Shown here piece after piece: positions 36,831 through 48,810 of a stretch of DNA of 64,000 nt. This DNA comes from Ampullaceana balthica. Its lineage: Eukaryota; Mollusca; Gastropoda; Lymnaeidae. The stretch is from positions 320,001-384,000 of the forward strand of contig CALYLW010000134.1 of NCBI GenBank assembly GCA_944989445.1, in the 5' to 3' direction. Within the stretch, counting starts at the first letter, position 1. Each line of letters starts with the position of its first letter. A model generated the notes under the pieces. It ran no database searches and was not told where the DNA came from. It worked only from the letters and a program-made list of their open reading frames with translations. Made by a program: the position numbers and the translations under genes.

Positions 36831-37253
36831 GCAGGTAAAGAAGACACACTACTTTTTATAGAATTGTTTATTCTTCGCCCTGTTCGTTGGCTGAAACTAA
36901 TGGTTAATGACTTGAGTTCGGTTAATTCTTTATTGCCATTGAAACAATCAAAGCCATTGTAGTTTTTGGAGAAAGATTTTTATTTTATATTCCATTGAAT
37001 TGTGAAGAAAAACTCTTACTTTATGTAATCTGTTCAAAAGTAACGCTTCAAGAAAAGTCTTGTCCCTGAAAAAGTGTGTGTGTAACCCACCCACCCACGA
37101 ACAGTTGAAGTGCCACTTTTTTATTAACTAGGGCGGTTATGGGGCGCTAACAGAAAATTTTCTCAAGGTGTGGGGAGGGGAAAACTAATTTCCGATATTG
37201 GTTTGCACAATATACACATTTATCTTAAATATAACGGGCGCAGGTCTCAGGGG
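36831..37253 (+). repeat. Segmental duplication, copy 2
   Basis: This is the partner of 34911-35693 without the family C insertion. It has its own insertion of about 80 bp (37071-37155, including CCCACCCACCCACG) relative to copy 1. Confidence 0.85.
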
Positions 37254-37684
37254 TGAAAGTGCTCTTTTCCAAACATGCTACAAAGATTTTGAAACAATTC
37301 ATATCACGAATTAGTAAGCCTTTAAATATAAACTATTCAACTGGTGAAGCAATTTCTACGTTTCTTTTACTCTTAACCTTGATCGGGTAATTTAGTTAAG
37401 CGTTTCGCTATTAAAATACACAATTATTGTATTCATAATCGAGTCTTCATTCCTGTTTTAACTTCTACCGGTGCACTTAGCAAACAATACTGACAGACGT
37501 CAATCAATGTCGAAGATGCAAAGCTTTGACTCCACTTAGAACACCCCATACTGTTAGGTGGAATTCTGAAAGTGAGTGCAATAATTAATGATAATGTTAA
37601 ATTATTTTATACTTTTTAGTGCTTCCTTTATAGAAAGCCTATTCAAAAACTATTTTCTTTCCAACATCTTTTTTCTTTAATGTG
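37254..37684. other. Unannotated DNA
   Basis: Nothing is recognised. A weak donor-like CTGAAA|gtgagt occurs at 37572 without a good acceptor. Confidence 0.5.
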
Positions 37685-38005
37685 ATCTTCAAATCTAGAA
37701 GGAAACTCTGACTTCAAACCTCCGCTGCCTTGCGGCTACACCCACTACCCGGGAAAGGCTAAGGGAGTAAACCCTGACAGAAAAACAGGAAATGGAGCAC
37801 CTACATACATAAAAGTTATGTACATTCCGGCAGCTCCTGCGACGCCAATGGCGCCAAGCTGCACCACGCAAGTTACACCATTGACTTGTGGAGGGGGCAT
37901 ATGCTGAATGGGCAGCAGCTAATTCTCCATAATACCCGCCCGCAGGCTTGCATCACCTCTACGGTGATGCACCATCGTCTCTCGAGACGGAAGGATGCCG
38001 ATGAT
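37685..38005 (+). mobile_element. LINE 3' end or LINE-mobilised SINE fragment
   Basis: A less A+T-rich segment (TCCGCTGCCTTGCGGCTAC, ACTACCCGGGAAAGGC) ends in CATCGTCTCTCGAGACGGA then AGGATGCCGATGATC. The end motif matches the 3' end of the LINE at 6452-7388. Sequences sharing a LINE 3' end are usually either 5'-truncated copies of that LINE or SINEs that borrow its enzyme. No coding sequence is visible here, so I cannot choose. Confidence 0.65.
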
Positions 38006-39645
38006 CTTAAAATTCATATTTTCCAATCAACAAGATCCTCTCTGTCCCTCGTTTGACCCAGTTTTCGGTGTTTTAACACCGCGTGTCATCAATCAAAGAA
38101 TGCTGAGTAAATTGAGCGAAAAATTAAAAAGATTGATGCTTAAACAAGAGCAAAATGTTCAAAAAAAATTAATATAAAAAAAGCAGCAGCACTAATGGGA
38201 ATCCTAGCCATAGGACGAACGTCTTAAATAAGCGGTAATAATTAAACATTATTACAATTCGGATTAAGGAGGTTATTGAAAATCGACGGTTTATTGTACA
38301 GCTCTAGGAAACTAAACTTTTATAAAGCGAAAATGCTGATTAACATACAAAAAAATATATTTATACATTTCTACACTGTAAATTTGTAGTTCAAATATAT
38401 GAAGTCGCATTTTTCCCTTACCAACGATCACTGAAAATATATATTTCTGAAATTCGGCTGACAGATTTTGATACAAAAATGTAGAAATACAAATAAATCA
38501 TCAGTCATTAACAATGTTTATCCAAAATAAAAGTCGAATTCTCAGTTAGTCTAGTTTTAAAATGCATCTCTAATGGTTAATTGCACTTTACTTTGGAATA
38601 ATTCTAGTCATTTAGAAATAGGAGCGATGTGATCTACTCTCCTTTCAGTAATGATAATTGGGTTAACTACAAAAATGCAACCTGGTATCAATTTTTTTAA
38701 AGAGTAAGTTTATTTTTTCATAATTTTTGCCAAAATTATATTTTTAAGGGTTTTAAGTAATTATTCATTGTCTTCAAAGACTAAAAAAAAACAATTTTTT
38801 TTTAAAAATTACATTAAAAAAACATGGCTCAACTATACGTTTCATTCGAAAGTGGAGTAACCAGCAACGCGTGGCTTTAATTTTAAATCTCAAAGGCTTT
38901 ACTCCAAAGAAAGAAATGCATGTCATAAAAAAAAACAAAGAGATAGAACTAATTCCACGTAACAACTGTTGTTTTACAAACTTTACAACAGGTCCCGACA
39001 CGTCCGAAAAGGACACAAATTCATGTTCCATGCTGGCGACCATACATGTGTCAGACATTGTGGAAATAACCTAATCTTACAACACAAAGGGATGTTACCA
39101 AGAAATCAGAGTATGAGTCCGGTGAAGAGCCGTCAATTCTTATTAGTGTATAATCCCAATCCCTGGGGGGAGGGGGGACTATCGCACACAATCTCGACAG
39201 CGAGTTAACAAGCGTGGGCTGTATGGCCCAACGCATACGATGAAGGTCGGAAAATCTCGCTCCTTGTGACGATGACTAATATGATTTCCTCAATTTGCTT
39301 TGATATGGTCACTGTATCCTTATTTTTCATTCGTCCTGTCCTTAATCTCTTACCACATTTCTCATAATATTTTCTATTACCATGAAATCAAAATCCCTGA
39401 AACACCTTGATTGAATAATTAGAATCGACGAATTCATTGCTATTTTTTAAACGTGGTAATAAGAATATTTCAACGTGTTATTTTATTTTATTTTCATAAT
39501 AACCGAAAAACAGTAGATTTGGAACCAAAAATCATTGAATGTGTCTTTATAGTCAATTTCAATGTTCTAAATAATAAAATATGCGAAATATCAGACAGTT
39601 GAGCAAACAGGGAGAGAGGAGTAAGGTGGAAACATGAACAGTTGG
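38006..39645. other. Unannotated A+T-rich DNA
   Basis: No gene is recognised. Overlapping short frames on both strands at 38774-39236 are judged chance. Confidence 0.5.
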
Positions 39646-39678
39646 TGTGGGTGGGTGGGTGGGTGGGTGTGGGTGGTG
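39646..39678 (+). repeat. (GGGT)n tract, G-quadruplex motif
   Basis: Six GGG runs are separated by one to three bases on the plus strand, which meets the standard G-quadruplex pattern. It ends about 50 bp before the 52-bp minisatellite. Confidence 0.9.
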
Positions 39679-39728
39679 TATAAATCAAAACATAGAGTGC
39701 CAGGAAAGGGCCAAGGTGGCTGGATGAC

Positions 39729-41126
39729 AACCTTACGGTAATGTTACATTGATAGAGACAGACATGGCTGATAAGAGGTCAACCTTACGGTAATGTTACA
39801 TTGACAGAGACAGACATGGCTGATAGGATGTCAACCATACGGTAATTTTACATTGACAGAGACAAACATGGCTGATAAGATGTCAACCATACGGTAATTT
39901 TACATTGACAGAGACAAACATGGCTGATAAGATGTCAACCATACGGTAATTTTACATTGACAGAGACAGACATGGCTGATAAGATGTCAACCATACGGTA
40001 ATTTTACATTGACAGAGACAGACATGGCTGATAGGATGTCAACCATACGGTAATTTTACATTGACAGAGACAAACATGGCTGATAAGATGTCAACCATAC
40101 GGTAATTTTACATTGACAGAGACAAACATGGCTGATAAGATGTCAACCATACGGTAATTTTACATTGACACAGACAGACATGGCTGATAAGATGTCAACC
40201 ATACGGTAATTTTACATTGACAGAGACAAACATGGCTGATAAGATGTCAACCATACGGTAATTTTACATTGACAGAGACAAACATGGCTGATAAGATGTC
40301 AACCATACGGTAATTTTACATTGACAGAGACAATCATGGCTGATAAGATGTCAACCATACGGTAATGTTACATTGACAGAGACAGACATGGCTGATAAGT
40401 TGTCAACCATACGGTAATGTTACATTGACAGAGACAAACATGGCTGATAAGATGTCAACCATACGGTAATTTTACATTGACAGAGACAAACATGGCTGAT
40501 AAGATGTCAACCATACGGTAATTTTACATTGACAGAGACAAACATGGCTGATAAGATGTCAACCATACGGTAATTTTACATTGACAGAGACAAACATGGC
40601 TGATAAGATGTCAACCATACGGTAATTTTACATTGACAGAGACAATCATGGCTGATAAGATGTCAACCATACGGTAATGTTACATTGACAGAGACAGACA
40701 TGGCTGATAAGTTGTCAACCATACGGTAATTTTACATTGACAGAGACAAACATGGCTGATAAGATGTCAACCATACGGTAATTTTACATTGACAGAGACA
40801 AACATGGCTGATAAGATGTCAACCATACGGTAATTTTACATTGACAGAGACAGACATGGCTGATAAGATGTCAACCATACGGTAATTTTACATTGACAGA
40901 GACAAACATGGCTGATAAGATGTCAACCATACGGTAATTTTACATTGACAGAGACAAACATGGCTGATAAGATGTCAACCATACGGTAATTTTACATTGA
41001 CAGAGACAAACATGGCTGATAAGATGTCAACCATACGGTAATTTTACATTGACAGAGACAAACATGGCTGATAAGATGTCAACCATACGGTAATTTTACA
41101 TTGACAGAGACAAACATGGCTGATAA
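39729..41126. repeat. 52-bp minisatellite, about 27 units
   Basis: The unit begins AACCATACGGTAATTTTACA and contains GACAGAGACAAACATGGCTG and ATAAGATGTC. Variants are GTT or TTT after GGTAA and AGA, AAA or AAT before CATGG. A marker block (CAATCATGG followed by a GTT unit and GATAAGTTG) occurs at 40331 and 40643, an offset of 312 bp, exactly six units. The first units (CTTACGG, GAGGTC) are the most divergent. 52 is not a multiple of three and no frame persists. Confidence 0.98.
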
Positions 41127-44100
41127 CAACCCCCTGAATAATTTTAGATTTTATGGCAGCTCATTAAAGGGACAAAACTCGTAAAATGCTATGAATCTAG
41201 AACGATTTAAAGTTATATTCCTTGTAATATGACAAATTTCTTGTGCAAATTTTATTGTATATCAATGAAATGTACCTTGTAGTAGTCGATTTTGTTTAAA
41301 AATAGTATTTGAAAGTTATTGGCCGCAACCTATATAACAGTATTTCTTTCAGCGAGAACTGAGCGCTTAACAGGTTTACACGTCAGGCTATGTTAAAATA
41401 AAATTATAAAACAATGAGAAGGAATATAATTAATACATGAATATATTATACGCATTTGCATTGTAAAAGAAAGCATTTTCTATTTACTTTTTTTTTAATG
41501 CACTTCACTTCTCAGTCAAACATGTACATGTACTATCAAAAGAAAAATATAGACATGGTAGATGATGTTAATACTGAAACAGCTTGTATAGTAGTACGGA
41601 CACCAACTGAATCAATGGAAGTAGGCTATAAATAATGTGTGTGCAGGTACGCCTATATTGTATACATTCTAACACAAAGCAAAGTTCTGGCTCAAGATAG
41701 GTTAAGATAAAAGCTTCTGTTAACTTGGAATGTTAGTATCTTGTACAATATATAAGTATATAGGTATAACGGTTATATGAGTACAACAACAAATGGATCT
41801 GCATTCTGAAAGAGTCCGGGACATTTTGACAAACACAGCGATATTCCACGTCATCGTCCTTTTAAGACTAGAGTACAATTATTTTTTAATATTTCATTAT
41901 TTAATATTAAATGGAACAATTGAAGTGAAGTGAGAGGAGAACCTCCTCCCCACCTGATTGTGAGGGTCTGGATGTTAAACAGAAGCTTTTCATATGGATT
42001 GTGTTGTATTAGCATTGATGGGAATAACCCAAATCTGTCATCATTACAGATCGAATTTCAGTTGCCATTATCATTGTCCAGCTTAAGTTAGGCGCGTTCA
42101 TTGTGCTTGTCTCTCTTAAATGTTAACAGAATGTATGGAAAATATAGAGATGTCTGAGCATCGCAACAACTTCGTTGCAGGAACACCGTGGGGAAAATTA
42201 AGGAAGAGGAAAACAGTTCATTTGTTGTTTTTCTTGGTCATTTTTTATTATACTTCTGATTTTTTAATTAGTTTTTTTTTAGAAAGCATTATTCAATGTC
42301 AATATCAAAACAAAACAAACAAACAAAAAGAAATTAAAAAAAAAGTATCGGTAGGTTCGTTCCAATTTGAAAAGTTATAATACGGGGTTTTGTTGTTGTT
42401 TTTTTAAATCAAATTTATGTTTATTTTTGATGTATGACTATTATTCTTATAAGAAAGATATAAAACACCGAAATTACGTATTTTATTTCAGCCACCTGTT
42501 TAGATATCCAATAGGTTTAAGGAGAAAATTCAACACATTCATGATACATAGCAAAACAAGCGAGACTGCCCTAATCTGAACCTTTTCCTCCCCATATAAG
42601 AAATTGAACCGTTCGGCTCTACCCTTGTAAGCCTTGTAAATAACAAAATCGATTGACTTCGTGAATTTTGAAGCCAAGGAGATCTAATTTTAGACGTTCA
42701 GTGGGAAGTTGCTAGCATGTGAGATAACGGCATTGGTTTGCAAGCATTTACTTCTTTATGAATACGACATGATTTTTTTGCCTCCGCTGTGTCTTGCAAA
42801 TATAAAGACACATACTTAAGCTTTACAATTTGATAAGTCATTTTAGACAAATTACATAATTTTATTTTAATTGTTTAAATTATGGCGCTATAAAATGTTT
42901 AAGAGAAGATATTCGGTGTTAGTGCATACAAGATATGGGTAACAATAATGACTAAAGTAATCATTATTATTCGATTGCCCCTATCGACCACGCCTCATTC
43001 CTGCCTTGAAGACAACCAGATCTAAAACACAACGTCAACAGTTCAATTTTTTCTAAGGATAAAATTATACACATAAAAGGAAGATGAAAAAACGGTAACA
43101 AAGTTGGAGGCAATATCAAGTATTGCTGGGAAGAATCACATTGTAAGCACATTGACGACTGTCAAGTACAAGCTCGTGGATGGCTGAGAATGATTCAACC
43201 CAGGACTGACTTTACAGTAGGGCAGCTTTTTCGAAAAAAAGATAATAGGTTTTCAGTTATGAAGTGTATGTTTTTTTAGAGAGGGCATGACTCCTGCAGA
43301 AACGAATTAGTGCGCTTTTTTTTCAAACATATTAAAGGAATATTTTGGAGCGATAGGAGTTGGAGCATATTATATTTGTTCACACACTTCTTTGCTTAGG
43401 TTAAGACGTTTAGGTGCACGCTAAATCTTTCCGTATGCGATTGTCATATGTATAAGACCGTACCAGGGAGCCTTGGCTGTGATTGCTGTTCGTCTCAAGA
43501 TGGTTTGTTTTGTTGTTTTTGTTTTATATATTTATTTATTATTATTATTATTTTTTGTTTGCGAGGGATGGGGCTGGGGCCGTTGTTGGTATATTTGGGT
43601 CACTTCAAACACTTGACATTACGACGTTGTGGTTTTGTTTTTTTTTGTTGTATTTATTACTTACATTGAAGAGTTTTTCCTTGAACAGAAGGAAAAGGGG
43701 GTCGTGGAAGGGTAAAAAATATAGGAGACTATTTTCTGCTAGTGTGTCATTAAATATCGTAATTAACATATAGCAGAAACAAGGCGACCAATATTCTAAC
43801 ACACTGTATGCTGCTCATTGATTTTTATTAACTATTTTTACTTACAAAAAGCAATAATTATCAATAATCGTTTATTATCATTTTTTTTTAAATCTTGATT
43901 GTTTTCAGTTATTATATTACGACTGAGAACATTCAACATCCAGTTTTAACGTTCAAAACTTAGAACCGGTATTCATTTAATATATCTGCTATATATTTCC
44001 TTATAATGTAGCAAATAGCAGATATATAAAACGAAGACCGGTTGTTATTATTAATAGGTTATTACAAACTGCTTATACTTATAACGATGAAAATGTAACT

Positions 44101-45044
44101 AGAGAAAAATAATTATGGAAAAATAATGGCCCTTTTGTCCATAGCAACTTATATGAAAGTCACACTTGCAGATCGTGCCTGGCAGAAACTAGACCACGTT
44201 AAAGACTGATGGCTACTTCTGCCCCTGTCCCGATAAAGTATAATACAAAGTAAACACGTCTCTCTGCTTTAAAACAACGTTAACACTCGGTACCCAGTCT
44301 CACTAATATTTATGTATTCAGCCGGGTGTCAAGTCATCTGGGTCATTTTCAAAGTACAACCAACTTTGGTTACACAACAGGGATAAAGCCCTAATCTCTG
44401 ATCGACACATGAGATCAAATGTGCACAATGGGTTCGTTAGTTTAAGTAAGACCCGTGTTTTCTATGTCATTTTCCTCTAATCGTCAAAATGTATGGGAGG
44501 TGGGAGGAGAGAACGCGTAAAAGTAAGGCAACAGTATAAGAAACAATCTTTAGTTAAAATGAATACAGTAAAATGACATGTACTTTTAAAAGGGGCATTT
44601 ATGATACTGAGGGACGCATAATACCACCGTGAAAAGGGTCACCAATCAAGCCCAAAGTTGCACTTAACTGCTAAAATAGATACGTGTACTTGTATTTCGT
44701 TTTAGTCGTTTTTTTTTAAATTAACTTGAAATGTAGGAGTGTCGTAGCATAAGTCAAGTAGCCAATGTTCTAACAATAATGTCTCAATGGTTTGTCTAAC
44801 AGGAACATTTTTGAATGTGATGGTTTGATATATGACTGAAATGTAAATCTGTTACAATGACGTATACGTTTTGACATTAAACTGAAGAAAAGTGGTGTTA
44901 GGAATAAAAACTATAAGCTGGCTAATAAGATTGTGTGGAGAAAATGTTGGGGTGATTTTAGGTATGCAGAGAAACTATAAAATAACATGTGGAAGAGAAA
45001 AAACGTTCGAGTGGGGATACAAGGGGAAAGAGCTACAAAGGCTT
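41127..45044. other. Unannotated A+T-rich DNA, possibly intron
   Basis: No gene is recognised. Frames at 42120-42380 and 43448-43773 (plus) are Phe/Leu/Ile-rich translations of T-rich DNA. If the exon at 45495-45611 is real, this stretch is downstream intron on the minus strand. Confidence 0.5.
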
Positions 45045-45494
45045 TCAGTGGAGATCTAGATAAAAGCAACTAAATATATAGGCCACCAGTGGAGATCTAG
45101 ATAAAAGTTACTAAATATATAGGCCACCAGTGGAGATCTAGATAAAAGTTACTAAATATATAGGCCACCAGTGGAGATCTAGATAAAAGTTACTAAATAT
45201 GGGAGATCTAGATAAAAGTTACTAAATATATAGGCCACCAGTGGAGATCTAGATAAAAGTTACTAAATATGGGAGATCTAGATAAAAGTTACTAAATATG
45301 GGAGATCTAGATAAAAGTTACTAAATAAATAGGCCACCAGTGAAGATCTAGATAAAAGTTACTAAATATGGGAGATCTAGACAAAAGTTACTAAATATGG
45401 GAGATCTAAATAAAAGTTACTAAATATGGGAGATCTAGATAAAAGTTACTAAATATATAGGCTACCAGTGGAGATCTAGATAAAAGTTACTCAC
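45045..45494. repeat. Tandem repeat of 41- and 29-bp units, 13 units
   Basis: Units share GGAGATCTAGATAAAAGTTA then CTAAATAT. The long unit adds ATAGGCCACCAGT and the short one lacks it. Thirteen AGATCT cores can be counted. The last unit (45470-45494) ends in GTTACTCAC, which on the minus strand is the donor gtgagtaac of the candidate exon at 45495-45611. The array therefore begins inside that splice site. Confidence 0.95.
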
Positions 45495-45611
45495 CACTTG
45501 TCGAGACAGGGAGTGAAAATCAGCGGGGGAGGATGCCAAAGATGTGCGGCTTCCCTTTTTATGGATTAATGTCCGCGAGGATGCCATCCCAGCGGCTGCA
45601 GTAAACCATAG
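45495..45611 (-). CDS. Candidate internal exon, 39 codons, minus strand
   Basis: On the minus strand the borders are a strong acceptor (tatctatctttgacag) and a strong donor (GTG|gtgagtaac). The 117 bases between are open in phase 0 only; the other two frames have stops. The peptide starts LWFTAAAGMASSRTL and ends SPADFHSLSRQV, Ser/Arg-rich with SRTSLASSP as a possible phosphosite cluster. Base composition is clearly richer in G+C than the flanks. The exon is symmetric (0-0), as cassette exons often are. I do not recognise the protein. A chance match cannot be excluded without transcript data. Confidence 0.45.
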
Positions 45612-46288
45612 CTGTCAAAGATAGATATTATTTAAGATATCAATCATTTTCATTTTCTTCTCCAAAAGGAATAGATTGGAATTCCGAGCAGATTCTACTA
45701 TCCCCTTGACTAAAAATGTTAAATCTTCGGCTCCAAGTGAACATTTTAGTTTAGTTTACAGTCTTTTTAAATATTTAAAACGTTAGGTTAAATATAGTTC
45801 AATCATTTCGAATTCCAATTACAACACGTTTATAAAATAATTGATTATTCTTTCAAAAATGTGGGCAAAAAAGTGAGTAATTATAAATTATAAAATCCAT
45901 AAGACTTTATTTCATTTTGTTTTTAACACTTCACGAATAATTTAAGTTGTGGATATGTCAACAAGACTTGTTATTTATTATTTTTTTACAAATAATGTTC
46001 ACTTTAAAGTAGTAAACAAAAACAAAATAATCAATTATTATTTTTAATTACGAAAAATTTTCCTCTAAGGTTTGTGGTTTCCACATATTTTCAAATGTTT
46101 TAAAGGGGCAGACAAAATATTGGAATGGCTGTATTGTGTGAGGAAATAACAATACCGGTAATAAAAAATTAATTTAAAACTCCATTCCGTTTCATCAGTT
46201 CTTTTTCTGGATATTTGTGTCAACAATTAGAACATATTGATTGTCGGCATGAATGTAATTGTGTAAAAGTAATTCAATGAACACTTAC
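45612..46288. other. A+T-rich DNA, possible intron
   Basis: Nothing is recognised apart from the flanking candidate exons. Confidence 0.5.
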
Positions 46289-46363
46289 AACGAGCCTTCA
46301 GATAAAGTTCTAGACAGGATGGGATCAAACTCAGCATAGGTTTGTCTAGGTATTGTATCATCC
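46289..46363 (-). CDS. Candidate internal exon, 75 bp, minus strand
   Basis: The minus-strand acceptor is agatttctctcaactag and the donor TCGTT|gtaagtg. The 75 bases are open in two frames: phase 2 gives DDTIPRQTYAEFDP...SRTLSEGS, phase 1 gives MIQYLDKPML.... The first reads more like protein. Phase 0 has an immediate stop, so it cannot join in frame to 45495-45611 or to phase 0 of 63398-63490. It may belong to another isoform, another gene, or be a false call. No family is recognised. Confidence 0.35.
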
Positions 46364-48618
46364 CTAGTTGAGAGAAATCTAAACTGGCACTATAGTGACT
46401 ATATAATGTTCACAATGTCTCAAATAAATAAGAAATAGCAGCACAGCCGCAACCGGTTAACAAAGACATAAGATTTCAAAATTTTCAATATACTTTAAAA
46501 TGTGATTTCACGGGACTTTAATTATTCACAAACGGACATTTTAATAACAAATCCATGTAAACAGAATATATGTTTAATGAATAATGTCAATGTTGGGCTC
46601 TTAGGAGTCCATTCACACTAAAATCATTCAGTGAGACGTGAGAGTTAATCTAATTTTACAGCAACAACTCTTTTAACTGGTAAAACTAGTACCGCGCTTA
46701 ATATCACGGTCACAATAAAAACACAGTAACTATGTATTTTCGAATGTAACAGAATACGATGAATGTATTTTAAACCCGAAATAAAATGTGTGCTGCTTTC
46801 CTGAAACAAAACGTGTGTCTGCTAACTATTACAAGCCGTGTAATCAATGAGATGACCGAACCACCTGTCGGCAATGTATAGCACATATGTTGCGGACAGA
46901 TATTATAAGTGGGGGCTGTACACATGTTTCAAGCAAACTGATGCACTGTTACACACAGAATCACACTAATGTTCCGTCAAGTCATATATTTTCTATCCAA
47001 AAAAATCAAAAATTACAAAACACAAGTGTATCAAAGGTCAAACGAACAGGGACGTTTTATTGGAAACAAATACAATAGAGAAAACGATGCACTAATATTG
47101 ATAATTTTTTTCCACAACACTGGAGGGGCACTGAAGTCCTGTACATAAAGTCAACATAAAACACAGAACACAGCCTTTAATCCAAATTATCGCGACTTTG
47201 TTAAACTGAAAGTACACCACTTTGAACAACTGAGAACACGTGTTGTGTGTAAACTGTAAGTGGAACTAAATGTCAAGGAAAACATCAGCCTGTCCAGTAC
47301 GCCAGTTTAATGAAATGTAAATAAAGAGCTGGTTTTAAGAAGTAACGTAACATTTCACGGTAAATAAGAATGACTTTGTTAAAACACACAGGAAAAATAC
47401 CTAACAAAAGCGCCAGTCATTCACCTACAAATAATAAAAAGGCAGAGAATAACAAAGAATTAACTATACAACAAAATACTCTGCAGGGTGCAAATAAAAG
47501 AAGTGGGGAAGAGAGTTGCAGATCAGGACAGGGGTAGGGGAGCTATATCACGAGACTCAAGTCAGGCTATCGTAATCACATGACTGAAATGGGGGGGGGG
47601 AATAAGGAATGTCTCAGGCGGGATAATCTGGGGTTTTTTGGTGGTGGAAGACAAAAATATGGGTTTTCCTCAAGTACACTTTCCGTCCTGGGTAGAGCAT
47701 AGGAAGTTGAATAGAAAAATACAGAAATAAGCATGACGCATAATATCATCCAGTTCAAGGAATGGCATTTTTATAAAATACATAGACACTAAATTTTCAG
47801 CTTAAGACTGGCAACTAGGACTCGGCAACACTAACAAAACGATATATACACATTTGATCGCAATGTTCACAAAGCTAACAATTACGAATTCACAGAAATT
47901 TATTTTTGATATTTTAATGTAGCATCGTTGTTTTCTTGTTGTTGTTGTTTTTTTTTAAACCGGTCTTCTACTCTTAATTAACAAGGGTTATATAAAATAT
48001 TTTCTTCCAAAGTGTTGAGAATTATATGCAAAGTAATATAATATAGTTTGAGGTAACATAGGCTGGTGGTAACTTCTCGCAACACCACCGCCAATGGTTG
48101 GCCGTTTATTTCTAGGCGCCAACTTTAGCAGATTATTTCCAGCATTTATATATATTTTCTTCCATTGAGGTCTGCAACATTAGTCGCGATCGCAATTTTC
48201 ACGCCATTGTTTTACTTAGTTCAATCATTTGAACTTTTTGCAATCCGCTTTAAAAATTCAGTAAATGTTTCAATTTTACTATTTCAACTGCCTGCTTAAA
48301 CAACAGTATGAAAGAAACTACAAAAGGGGAGTAAAAATATCCGCAGTCCACAGCTATGGCAGGTGGAAATCCAGTAGTAAATCATTTCTAAATGAGTTAA
48401 CAATAGACAAGAGTAAGCTGAACATCATTCAATAAATTTAAAGTAAGCTAGGCTAATTACTTAAGTCATTACTATCCCCCAATAAACGATGGTGCAGGAA
48501 GTAATGTTAATAGCACTCCATATATAAGCCTTGTCAGTTAAATTTGTTTTGTTTTCTTTTTTTAAATTAATAAAATTCGCTTGACAGACTCCCTCAAATA
48601 GGCCTATATCATTACTAC
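46364..48618. other. Unannotated A+T-rich DNA
   Basis: No gene is recognised. The short minus-strand frame at 47576-47758 begins with a hydrophobic stretch but has no homology I know. Confidence 0.5.
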
Positions 48619-48810
48619 CAGAGGCGTCACTTGGGTTGGTGTTACCCAGTGCGGGAGGCCATGGTGTCACCCTCTCACAAATTACCCCAAAGACATCCAC
48701 CGGGTCTGCCAGTGCGAAATAACGGGAACATACATAAATTTTACAATTTGCTGTCACCCCATGTGATGGTGTCACCCGGTGCGGTTCGCACCTTCTTAGT
48801 GACGCCACTG
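48619..48810. mobile_element. hAT-type MITE, 192 bp
   Basis: The ends are CAGAGGCGTCACT and AGTGACGCCACTG, inverted with one difference. The flanking 8-bp repeats are ATTACTAC (48611-48618) and ATTACCAC (48811-48818), one difference. The interior has GTGTTACCCAGTGCGG and GTGTCACCCGGTGCGG as near-repeats. It has no coding capacity. A partial relative lies near 51325-51400 and another near 265-335. Confidence 0.85.
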
